Below, one piece after another: positions 1 to 6,945 of a stretch of DNA of 8,987 bases. This DNA comes from Solirubrobacteraceae bacterium (lineage in GTDB: Bacteria; Actinomycetota; Thermoleophilia; Solirubrobacterales; Solirubrobacteraceae): assembly GCA_025935735.1 (NCBI GenBank), contig JAICUS010000220.1:1-8987 (forward strand), given 5' to 3'. The translations under genes were made by a program, and so were the position numbers. The notes below the pieces were generated by a model, which was given only the letters and a program-made list of their open reading frames with translations, was not told the DNA's origin and did not search any database. Position 1 is the first letter of the stretch, and each line of letters opens with the position of its first letter.

Positions 1-1571
<1,571 letters not shown>

Positions 1572-1582
<11 letters not shown>

Positions 1583-2156
1583 GGGCATCCAGGGCGAGGT
1601 CGAGCTCCAGGACGTCGACGCCGGGCTCGCCCAGCACGCCGAGCGCCCGGCCGTCGGTGTGGGCGCGCACCAGCCGCATCACGCGGGCCGGCGGCAGGTG
1701 CCGCACCGCGGCGACGCGCCGCGCCTGGATGGCGGCGTTGGCCACCGAGATGTGCGGGTCGACGCCCGAGGCCGAGCTGGTGACCGCGTCGACCGGCACC
1801 TCGGAGCGCGTCAGCCCCGGGTCGTAGCGGCGCTCGCGCTTCAGATAGGCGGCGAGCGACGCCGCGAAGGTGTCGCGGGCCTTGCGGCTGTTGGGCCCGA
1901 GGTTCGTGAACGCGGTGGCCGCCGCGTCGTAGCCGGTCTGGGTCGACGGCCGCGGGAAGAAGTAGCGGTCCCCCTTGACCGGCTGGGCCAGCAGGCGCGA
2001 GCCGATCAGCCTTCCGTCGCGGTGGATCAGCGAGCCGCCGGCGCGGTCGGGGAAGGCGACCTGGGCGATCCCGGTGACGACCAGGGGATAGGCCAGGCCG
2101 AAGAGGACGGTGACGGCCAGGATGGCCAGGACCGAAGTGACGAGGTCGCGCCGCAT
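1572..2156 (-). CDS. kdpC: KdpC, accessory subunit of K+-transporting ATPase
   Basis: KdpC is the single-span subunit that stabilises the Kdp complex and is thought to raise ATP affinity. The product is 194 residues, close to E. coli KdpC (190). One membrane helix spans about residues 7-31 (ending [14 protein letters not shown]), and the rest is extracytoplasmic. Family landmarks are GSRLLAQP (53-60), YFFPRPS (65-71), NLGPNS (85-90), the [18 protein letters not shown] stretch (120-137), a Q..RVA element (144-149) and the C-terminal [14 protein letters not shown] (176-189). The start ATG shares one base with the kdpA stop codon (TGATG), with GAGG eight bases upstream of the ATG. The 3' end overlaps kdpB by 11 bases. 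Its position between kdpA and kdpB is unusual, since kdpC normally closes the operon. The protein itself looks intact at both ends, so the order is not caused by truncation. Confidence 0.96.
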
Positions 2157-3871
2157 CAGAAGAGCCTCGTGGTCAGGCTCTGGACGACCGGGCCGAGCAG
2201 GATGGCCGGGAAGAACGTGAGCGCGCCGACGAGCACGATCACGCCGATCAGCAGGACGACGAACGTCGGGCTGTCGGTGCGCAGGGTCCCCGGCCCGGCC
2301 GGCGCGATCCGCTTGGCGGCCAGCGACCCCGCGATGGCCAGGACGAGCACGATGGGAGCGAAGCGGGCGAACACCATGGTCAGCCCGCCCAGCAGGTCGG
2401 CGAACGTCACGCCGTGGGCGCCCAGGTTGCCCGGGTCGGGCTGGTCGTAGCCGCTGAACCCGGCCCAGGCCGAGCCGTTGTTGTTGCCCTGCGAGAGGTA
2501 GGCGTAGAGGTTCTGCGAGAACCCCTGCGGCCCGGCGGCGGTGATCGAGGCGTTGCCGGCCGGCGTGGCGATCGCCATCGCGCTGGTCATCAGCACGGTC
2601 AGCGGCGTGAACAGCGAGGCCAGCACGATCAGCTTCATGTCCCGCGGGCCGACCTTCTTGCCCAGGTACTCGGGCGTCCGCCCGACCATGAGCCCGCCGA
2701 TGAACACCGCGAGCAGGACGAAGACCAGCATCGAGTACAGGCCCGTGCCGACGCCGCCGAACACCACCTCGCTCATCGAGAGGTTGGCGAACGGCACCGC
2801 GCCGGCCAGGCCCGTGAGCGACTCGAACGCGGAGTTGACCGCGCCGGTCGAGGTGACGGTGGTGACGGCGGTCCACAGCGAGGAGGCCGCGATGCCGAAG
2901 CGCTGCTCCTTGCCCTCGAGGTTCGGGCCGTGCACGCCGGCGAGGTGCTGGGCGGGCGTGCCGTGCTGCTCGGCCGCGTAGGCGACGGCCACGCCGATGA
3001 CGAACAGGATCGCCATCGCCGAGAAGATCGCCCAGCCCTGCCGGCGGTTGCCCACCATGCGCCCGTAGGTCGCGGTCAACGCTGCCGGGATGAGCAGCAT
3101 GGCCAGCATCTCGGCGAAGTTCGTCAGCCCGTTCGGGTTCTCGAGCGGCATCGCCGAGTTCGCGTTGAAGAACCCGCCGCCGTTGGTGCCGAGCTCCTTG
3201 ATGATCTCCTGCGACGCCACGGGCCCGAGGGCGATCGTCTGCGTGCCGCCGCCCGGCAGGTGGGCGATGGCGTAGGCGCCGAACGTCTGGACGACGCCCT
3301 GCGAGACCAACAGCAGCGCGCCGGCCAGCGCGATCGGCGCCAGCACGTAGAGCAGCGTGCGCACGAGGTCCTGCCAGAAGTTGCCCAGACTCGTGCCCGA
3401 GCGGGCGACGATGCCCCGGATCAGCGCGATCGCGACGCAGATGCCGACGGCCGCCGAGACGAAGTTCTGCACGGCCAGCCCGGCCATCTGGCTGAAGTAC
3501 GACATGGTCGTCTCGCCGCCGTAGAACTGCCAGTTGGTGTTCGTGACGAACGACGAGACGGTGTTGAACGTCACGTCCCACGTTCCCGAGTGGAAGCCCT
3601 GCGGGTTGAACGGGTGCAGGGTCTGGGTGCGCAGGACCAGATAGAGCGCGAGCCAGAAGAGGCCTGAGAAGACGAGCAGGCTGCGCGCGTAGGCCTTCCA
3701 GTCCTGGCCCCGCGTCGGGTCGGCGCGGATGATGCGGCACAGCACCCGCTCGGCGGGCCCGAGGAACGCGAGCTCGCCCGTGTACACCCGCGCCATGTAG
3801 CCGCCGAGCAGCGGCGTCAGCGCCACCAGCACCACGAGGAACAGGGCGATCTGCAGCCACCCCTGGCTCAC
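2156..3871 (-). CDS. kdpA: KdpA, potassium-translocating subunit
   Basis: KdpA is the channel-like membrane subunit of the Kdp pump that selects K+. It belongs to the superfamily of K+ transporters with four pore-loop repeats. The product is 571 residues (E. coli 557) and hydrophobic throughout, with about ten membrane helices expected. The four selectivity-filter segments are readable: TNTNW (110-114), GTNGGGFF (228-235), TSTGAVNS (340-347) and NNNGSAWAG (463-471). Each keeps the expected glycine or asparagine. Other landmarks are PFNPQG (87-92) and the NSAMPLENPNGLTN stretch (238-251). The start is GTG at 3871, overlapping the stop of the upstream small gene in the sequence GTGA. A GAAGGG eleven bases upstream of the GTG could serve as the ribosome site. 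The stop shares a base with the kdpC ATG. No damage is visible. Confidence 0.98.
   Translation of the reverse strand: MSQGWLQIALFLVVLVALTPLLGGYMARVYTGELAFLGPAERVLCRIIRADPTRGQDWKAYARSLLVFSGLFWLALYLVLRTQTLHPFNPQGFHSGTWDVTFNTVSSFVTNTNWQFYGGETTMSYFSQMAGLAVQNFVSAAVGICVAIALIRGIVARSGTSLGNFWQDLVRTLLYVLAPIALAGALLLVSQGVVQTFGAYAIAHLPGGGTQTIALGPVASQEIIKELGTNGGGFFNANSAMPLENPNGLTNFAEMLAMLLIPAALTATYGRMVGNRRQGWAIFSAMAILFVIGVAVAYAAEQHGTPAQHLAGVHGPNLEGKEQRFGIAASSLWTAVTTVTSTGAVNSAFESLTGLAGAVPFANLSMSEVVFGGVGTGLYSMLVFVLLAVFIGGLMVGRTPEYLGKKVGPRDMKLIVLASLFTPLTVLMTSAMAIATPAGNASITAAGPQGFSQNLYAYLSQGNNNGSAWAGFSGYDQPDPGNLGAHGVTFADLLGGLTMVFARFAPIVLVLAIAGSLAAKRIAPAGPGTLRTDSPTFVVLLIGVIVLVGALTFFPAILLGPVVQSLTTRLF
2165..2168 (-). 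promoter_or_regulatory. Ribosome binding site for kdpC
   Basis: GAGG on the minus strand lies eight bases upstream of the kdpC ATG, inside the last codons of kdpA. It is one of the few recognisable Shine-Dalgarno matches in this operon and supports the chosen kdpC start next to the overlapping TGATG junction. Confidence 0.4.
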
Positions 3872-3948
3872 AACCTGTCGAGCCCTTCCACCAGCGCGAG
3901 CAGCAGGGCGAAGGCCGCTGCGGCGATCAGGATCGCGAAGAAGTCCAT
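3868..3948 (-). CDS. KdpF-like small membrane peptide (26 aa)
   Basis: This 26-codon gene directly precedes kdpA, where kdpF normally sits. The peptide starts MDFFAILI, is almost entirely hydrophobic to residue 20, and ends LVEGLDRL, so it is a single membrane helix with a short charged tail. The stop overlaps the kdpA GTG start (GTGA), which strongly supports translation and coupling. KdpF in E. coli (29 residues) stabilises the pump complex. However, the classical KdpF pattern has GYLVYAL followed by a terminal F, as in E. coli, and this peptide has neither. Its ending resembles small unnamed peptides that I recall beside kdp genes in other bacteria, but that is from memory. The call of a Kdp-associated small subunit therefore rests mainly on position, size and hydrophobicity. 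No strong Shine-Dalgarno sequence precedes the ATG. Confidence 0.7.
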   Translation of the reverse strand: MDFFAILIAAAAFALLLALVEGLDRL

Positions 3949-3975
3949 GCGATCACTGTCGATCCGGGCGCGTTA

Positions 3976-3999
3976 CGGCGGCATCACAATCCGCCGCCG
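3976..3999 (-). other. GC-only stem-loop between kdpE and kdpF-like gene
   Basis: cggcggc (3976-3982) and gccgccg (3993-3999) form a perfect 7-bp inverted repeat around a 10-base loop. On the minus-strand transcript this would be a stable hairpin just after the kdpE stop. No T-run follows, so it is not a typical intrinsic terminator. It could pause transcription, shield the 5' end of the pump message, or be incidental to the direct repeat it overlaps. Confidence 0.35.
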
Positions 4000-4011
4000 C
4001 GGCATTACGAT
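3978..4011. repeat. 13-bp direct repeat, 21-bp period, candidate KdpE operator
   Basis: Plus-strand copies gcggcatcacaat (3978-3990) and gcggcattacgat (3999-4011) match at 11 of 13 bases and are offset by 21 bases, about two helical turns. They lie between kdpE and the kdpF-like gene, and the second copy covers the kdpE stop codon. OmpR-family regulators such as KdpE bind tandem direct repeats, so this is a plausible site for controlling the pump genes separately from the regulators. The role is inferred from position and spacing only. I do not see a convincing promoter next to it. Confidence 0.4.
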
Positions 4012-4691
4012 TCCGTGACGAACCGGTAGCCGACGCCGGGGTCGGTGCGGATGTGGCGCGGCGCCCCCTCGGGCTCGATCTTGCGCCGCAGCCGGGCGAT
4101 GTTCGTGCGCAGCGTGGCCACGTCCTCGGCGTAGCCGGGACCCCACACCTCCTGCAGCAGCGCGCGGTGGGTGAGCAGCCGCCCGCGGTTGCGCACGAGC
4201 GTGCGCAGCAGGTCGAACTCGATCGGCGTCAGGTGCACCTCCTCGCCGTCGCGCCGCACGACGCGCGCGCCGAGGTCGACCTCGAGCCCGTCGGCGGCGA
4301 CCACCGGCTCGCCCGGCGCGCCCGCGGCGCGGCGCATGACCGCCCGCAGCCGGGCCACGAGCTCGCGCGGGCTGAACGGCTTGGTCACGTAGTCGTCGGC
4401 GCCGGCCTCCAGCGCGCGCACCTTGTGGTCCTCGTCGCCCACCGCCGAGAGCACGAGGACCGGCATCTCGGTCCACTCGCGCAGCGCGCGGCAGACGTCG
4501 ACGCCGTCGCCGTCCGGGAGCACGAGGTCGAGGATCGCCGCGTCGGGGCGGCGCAGCGTGGCCACCTGCAGCGCCTCCGCGGCCGTCTCGGCCGGCAGCG
4601 CCTCGAAGCCGGCCTCGCGCAGCACGATCTTCAGCGCGCGCACGATGTGCGGCTCGTCGTCGCACACCAGGATCTTGGGGGCGTCGCTCAC
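4005..4691 (-). CDS. kdpE: KdpE, OmpR-family response regulator
   Basis: KdpE is the DNA-binding response regulator that activates kdp pump genes when phosphorylated by the partner kinase. The product is 228 residues (E. coli 225). The receiver domain covers about 6-118, with the acidic pair Asp11/Asp12, phosphoacceptor Asp55 in ILDLVLPDGDG, Ser82 and Lys104 in the KPF motif. The C-terminal winged-helix DNA-binding domain covers about 130-226, with the LTPIEFDLLRTL segment, the recognition region VATLRTNIARLRRKI and the closing GVGYRF. The GTG start at 4691 is chosen because it overlaps the kinase stop in GTGA and gives the normal KdpE N-terminus. An upstream extension in the same frame runs back inside the kinase gene and is not family-like. 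Sharing an operon with the kinase and lying 56 bases ahead of the pump genes makes the assignment firm. Confidence 0.95.
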   Translation of the reverse strand: MSDAPKILVCDDEPHIVRALKIVLREAGFEALPAETAAEALQVATLRRPDAAILDLVLPDGDGVDVCRALREWTEMPVLVLSAVGDEDHKVRALEAGADDYVTKPFSPRELVARLRAVMRRAAGAPGEPVVAADGLEVDLGARVVRRDGEEVHLTPIEFDLLRTLVRNRGRLLTHRALLQEVWGPGYAEDVATLRTNIARLRRKIEPEGAPRHIRTDPGVGYRFVTES

Positions 4692-5812
4692 GTGACCGTC
4701 TCGGCCGCCCGCGTCTGGAGCGGCAGCGCGACCACGAAGCTCGTGCCCTGCCCGGGGAGCGACTCGGCCCACACGCGGCCGCCGTTGGCCTCGACGAAGC
4801 CCTTGACGATGGCCAGGCCCAGCCCGGACCCGGTGTGCGCCGCGCCGCTGCCGCGGTAGAACGCCTCGAAGACCCGGGTCAGCTCGGGCGCCGGGATGCC
4901 CGGCCCGCGGTCGACCACGCGCACCATCAGCCGCTCGCCCACCACCCGCGCGCGCACCGAGACGCGCTCGGCGCCCGAGTAGCGGGCGGCGTTCTCCATC
5001 AGGTTCGCGAACGCGCGCTCGAGCTGGGCGGCGTCGGCCCGGATGAGCGGCAGGTTCGCGTCGATCGCCAGCGAGAAGCGCTCACCCGCCGGGTCCAGCG
5101 CGCTCGCGGCCTCGCGCAGGACCTCGTCCACCGACACCCAATCGGTGCGCGGCTCGGCGGTGCCGGACTGCAGGCGGCTGAGGTCGAGCAGCTTCTCCAC
5201 CAGCGCGGTCAGCCGCTCGGCCTCCTCGACGATCGCCCGGCCGAGCTCCTCGCGGTCGGCTCGCGACAGCTCGCCCTCCACCAGCGCCGAGCCCGCGGTG
5301 AGGATCGCGGTCAGCGGCGTGCGCAGGTCGTGCGAGGTGGCCCGCAGCAGCGCGGTCTTGAGCTCGTCGCTGCGGCGCAGCGCGGCGGTCTCCACCAGCT
5401 CGGCCTGCAGGCGGTCGCGCTCGCGCGCGGCGGCGAGCAGCGCCTCCACGGCCGCCTCGGCCTCGCGCCGGCGCTCCTCGGCCTGGCCGGCCCGCGTGCG
5501 GGCGAGCTCGGCCACCGCGCTGGATACCACGGCCGCGGTGAGGAACGTGGTCAGCGCCACCCAGTTGCGGCCGTCCGCGATGCTCAGCTGCCCGGTCGGG
5601 GGGAGGTGGAAGAAGTTGAACGCGAGCGCGCTGGCGACGCTCGTGGCGAGCCCCAGCCGCAGACCCCAGACGATGGAGACGAGCAGCACCGGGATCAGGT
5701 ACAGGACGCCGTTCGACGACGCCGCCGACACCTCGCGCAGCGGGTAGATGAGCGCGGTGATCGCGGCCACCGACAGGGCGGCAACGAGGACCCCGGACGC
5801 GCGCGAGGACAC
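4688..5812 (-). CDS. kdpD: Short KdpD-type sensor histidine kinase (DUF4118, HisKA, HATPase)
   Basis: This membrane histidine kinase pairs with KdpE. From GTG at 5812 it has 374 residues. Four membrane helices at about 7-25, 34-50, 52-70 and 85-103 form the DUF4118 module typical of KdpD. A charged coiled-coil-like linker (about 105-150) leads to the H-box SHDLRTPL with the phosphoacceptor His161. The ATPase domain follows with N-box NLMENAARYS (Asn274), G1 DRGPGIP (301-307), F-box FEAF (315-318) and G2 GSGLGLAI (328-335). E. coli KdpD is 894 residues. Its N-terminal KdpD sensor domain, universal-stress-like domain and the region between DUF4118 and the kinase core are absent here. The open frame extends upstream only into the acetyltransferase gene, with nothing KdpD-like, so this is not a missed start. 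The gene lies 20 bases after the acetyltransferase and overlaps kdpE by four bases. No clear ribosome site precedes the GTG. Confidence 0.9.
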   Translation of the reverse strand: MSSRASGVLVAALSVAAITALIYPLREVSAASSNGVLYLIPVLLVSIVWGLRLGLATSVASALAFNFFHLPPTGQLSIADGRNWVALTTFLTAAVVSSAVAELARTRAGQAEERRREAEAAVEALLAAARERDRLQAELVETAALRRSDELKTALLRATSHDLRTPLTAILTAGSALVEGELSRADREELGRAIVEEAERLTALVEKLLDLSRLQSGTAEPRTDWVSVDEVLREAASALDPAGERFSLAIDANLPLIRADAAQLERAFANLMENAARYSGAERVSVRARVVGERLMVRVVDRGPGIPAPELTRVFEAFYRGSGAAHTGSGLGLAIVKGFVEANGGRVWAESLPGQGTSFVVALPLQTRAAETVT

Positions 5813-5832
5813 GCATACAAGCTTACGTGCGG

Positions 5833-6327
5833 CTACTCGAGCGGCGGCTTCGCCAGCACGACCGACGTCTCGATCTGTCGCTCGGGGATCGACCAGTACG
5901 TCCGCAGCAGCTCGGCGGTGCGTTCCGGCGGGACCGGAGTGAACCCGTGGCGCCGGTAGAAGCGGATCGCCCAATCGGCGGCGGCCCAGGTGCCGACCAG
6001 CATGCGGCGCGGGCTCCGGGCGGCCAGGTGCTCGAGCAGCGCGCTGCCGACGCCGGCGCGCTGGCTGCCCGGTGCGACGTAGGCGTGGCGGACCAGCTCG
6101 ACGTCACGCACCGGCTGGACTCCCATGACCCCCACGAGCTCGCCGTCGCGTTCGCACCCCCAGAACTCCACCCCGGCGCCGATCTCGTGCTCGAGCTCCG
6201 CGGCGGGCATGTAGGGCTCGCGCCACCGATCGGCCGGGATGACGCCCCGATAGGCATCCGCGGCGGCGTTGACGATCGCCACGATCGCCTCGCGCTCGTC
6301 GTCACGGCAGCGGCGGACAAGTGCCAC
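5833..6327 (-). CDS. GNAT-family N-acetyltransferase
   Basis: The product is a 164-residue cytoplasmic protein of the GNAT fold, which transfers an acetyl group from acetyl-CoA to an amine; the substrate is unknown. The acetyl-CoA-binding motif is VAPGSQRAGVGSALLEHL (84-101), with the Q/RxxGxG/A signature at 89-94. Downstream WAIRFYRRHGF (119-129) is the usual motif B region. PYMPAAELEHEI (38-49), VEFWGCE (53-59) and the TYWSIPERQIETSVVLAK stretch (143-160) suggest a distinct conserved GNAT subfamily rather than RimI or antibiotic-modifying enzymes. The start is GTG at 6327; no Shine-Dalgarno sequence is present, but TATATT lies six bases upstream, consistent with a leaderless message. The stop is 20 bases ahead of the kdpD-type kinase on the same strand, so co-transcription with kdpDE is likely, though a functional link to potassium is not shown. 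Confidence 0.9.
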   Translation of the reverse strand: MALVRRCRDDEREAIVAIVNAAADAYRGVIPADRWREPYMPAAELEHEIGAGVEFWGCERDGELVGVMGVQPVRDVELVRHAYVAPGSQRAGVGSALLEHLAARSPRRMLVGTWAAADWAIRFYRRHGFTPVPPERTAELLRTYWSIPERQIETSVVLAKPPLE

Positions 6328-6333
6328 GGCGGC

Positions 6334-6339
6334 AATATA
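6334..6339 (-). promoter_or_regulatory. -10 element (TATATT) for leaderless acetyltransferase-kdpDE transcript
   Basis: TATATT on the minus strand is a rare AT-rich hexamer in this sequence. It ends six bases before the GTG at 6327, so transcription would begin at or next to the start codon, as in actinobacterial leaderless genes. No good -35 hexamer is visible 17-19 bases upstream. The perfect palindrome acgcc-ga-ggcgt (6345-6356) falls in the spacer and could be an operator. Confidence 0.5.
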
Positions 6340-6344
6340 CGGTC

Positions 6345-6356
6345 ACGCCGAGGCGT
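6345..6356. repeat. 12-bp inverted repeat in putative promoter spacer
   Basis: The arms acgcc and ggcgt are separated by two bases and form a perfect 5-2-5 palindrome five bases upstream of the TATATT element. Its placement would suit a repressor site, but short GC-rich palindromes arise easily by chance in such DNA. Confidence 0.2.
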
Positions 6357-6359
6357 CGA

Positions 6360-6473
6360 GCCGGTCTCGCGCTCGGCCGCCCGCCGCCAGTCGCTGCCGG
6401 CGCGGAACGCCACGGCCTTCGCGCCGGTCGTGCCGACGTCGAGCCCGACGACGACCGGACCGCTCACGCGCAC
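6360..6473 (-). pseudogene. 5' fragment of an FGGY-family sugar kinase gene
   Basis: From GTG at 6473 (or GTG at 6467) the minus strand reads VRVSGPVVVGLDVGTTGAKA and then VAFRAGSDWRRAAERE. The GLDVGTTGAKAVAF segment is the N-terminal phosphate-binding motif of FGGY carbohydrate kinases, and W..A.ERE resembles gluconokinase or xylulokinase N-termini. All these codons end in G or C. After about 35 residues the similarity stops (…TGSTPRRD), and the acetyltransferase promoter and gene begin in another frame. A complete FGGY kinase has about 450-520 residues, so over nine tenths of the gene is missing. The fragment begins just after the stop at 6482 of the small protein gene, as if the two once formed an operon. 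A deletion that fused this 5' end to the acetyltransferase is the simplest reading. The junction is uncertain, roughly 6340-6375. Confidence 0.65.
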
Positions 6474-6481
6474 ATGGTGCC

Positions 6482-6796
6482 TCAGGGCAGGGGGATGTCG
6501 CGGCGCGCCCGCGCCTGCCGGCGCCGGCGCGCGCTGAGGTCCGCGGCGCGGACGGGGGTCACGAGGGTCCAGTGGCGGCCGACCGGGCAGTACTGCACGC
6601 GGGCCACGACGAGGTCGAGCGCCTTGAGGTTGACGCCCGGCAGCCAGATCGTGGTGAACAGGTGCCCGCTCCGGCAACGCACGATCGTGTTGATGCCGAA
6701 GCCGTAGCCGAGCAGCCGCCCGGCGACGGTGAATGCGGCGAACGCCGCCGCGAGCAGGGCCGCGCGCCTGCGCTTCGGACTCGCCACCGTTTCCAT
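6482..6796 (-). CDS. Conserved small membrane-anchored protein with paired Cys/His motifs, function unknown
   Basis: The product is 104 residues from ATG at 6796. A positively charged start (SPKRRR, 6-11) precedes one hydrophobic segment at about 12-36, followed by IVRCRSGHLFTT (38-49), W51-LPG, then YCPVGRHWTLVTPV (69-82) and a strongly basic tail. The two segments C41-x3-H45 and C70-x4-H75 look like a metal-binding or zinc-ribbon-like pair. I recognise the pattern, with CRSGHLFTT and CPVGxHW, from small hypothetical proteins of actinobacteria, but I know no assigned role. The frame could extend upstream to 6997, but that part has no protein-like character and runs into the divergent acyltransferase, so the internal ATG is preferred. 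No Shine-Dalgarno sequence is seen. It formerly lay just ahead of the now broken FGGY kinase gene on the same strand. Confidence 0.75.
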   Translation of the reverse strand: METVASPKRRRAALLAAAFAAFTVAGRLLGYGFGINTIVRCRSGHLFTTIWLPGVNLKALDLVVARVQYCPVGRHWTLVTPVRAADLSARRRRQARARRDIPLP

Positions 6797-6924
6797 GAGT
6801 GGGAACGGTACCGGCACGTGGCCAAGCTGGCCGACGGCGGCGTGCTGTCGGTCGTGGGCGAGCGCCGCGTGCGCGCATCCTGGCCACCGTGCTGCTGCCC
6901 GGAGACGAGCCCCGAGCGCCGTAG
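6797..6924 (+). pseudogene. Frameshifted coding-like remnant in the divergent spacer
   Basis: The plus strand reads HVAKLADGGVLSVVGERRVR from 6818 to 6877 with only G/C at third positions. After a shift at the gcgcgc run near 6872-6880 it continues ILATVLLPGDEPRAP to a TAG at 6922-6924. Neither piece has a start of its own. The combined text looks like protein more than random spacer and faintly recalls the LON substrate-binding domain, but that is a weak impression. It may be the 3' end of a lost gene. The rest of the spacer to 6945 holds only the start region of the acyltransferase gene. Confidence 0.25.
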
Positions 6925-6931
6925 CCCGCGT

Positions 6932-6937
6932 TAGCCT
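6932..6937 (+). promoter_or_regulatory. Possible -10 element (TAGCCT) for the acyltransferase gene
   Basis: TAGCCT fits the TANNNT pattern and ends eight bases before the GTG at 6946, which would give a nearly leaderless transcript. No recognisable -35 element or ribosome site is present. A second TANNNT-like match is absent nearby, but one weak hexamer is little evidence. Confidence 0.25.
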
Positions 6938-6945
6938 GCTCACAC

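Noticed and set aside
2157..3860. A minus-strand frame running through kdpA into kdpC, suggesting a 762-residue fusion.
   Set aside because: Only the part after 2156 is KdpC. The part inside kdpA is an Arg/Ala-rich shadow of the KdpA frame, and KdpC has its own ATG and ribosome site.
3976..3999. The stem-loop after kdpE as an intrinsic terminator separating kdpDE from the pump genes.
   Set aside because: The stem is only 7 bp and no T-run follows, so termination is not supported; it is kept only as a structural feature.
4005..4772. A longer KdpE with 27 extra N-terminal residues.
   Set aside because: The extra residues overlap the kinase coding end, are not receiver-like, and the GTG at 4691 in the GTGA overlap gives the family-typical start.
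5813..5832. A promoter or ribosome site for the kinase in the short gap, including the aagctt palindrome.
   Set aside because: There is no -10/-35 pair or purine-rich site; aagctt is a 6-bp palindrome with no sign of function.
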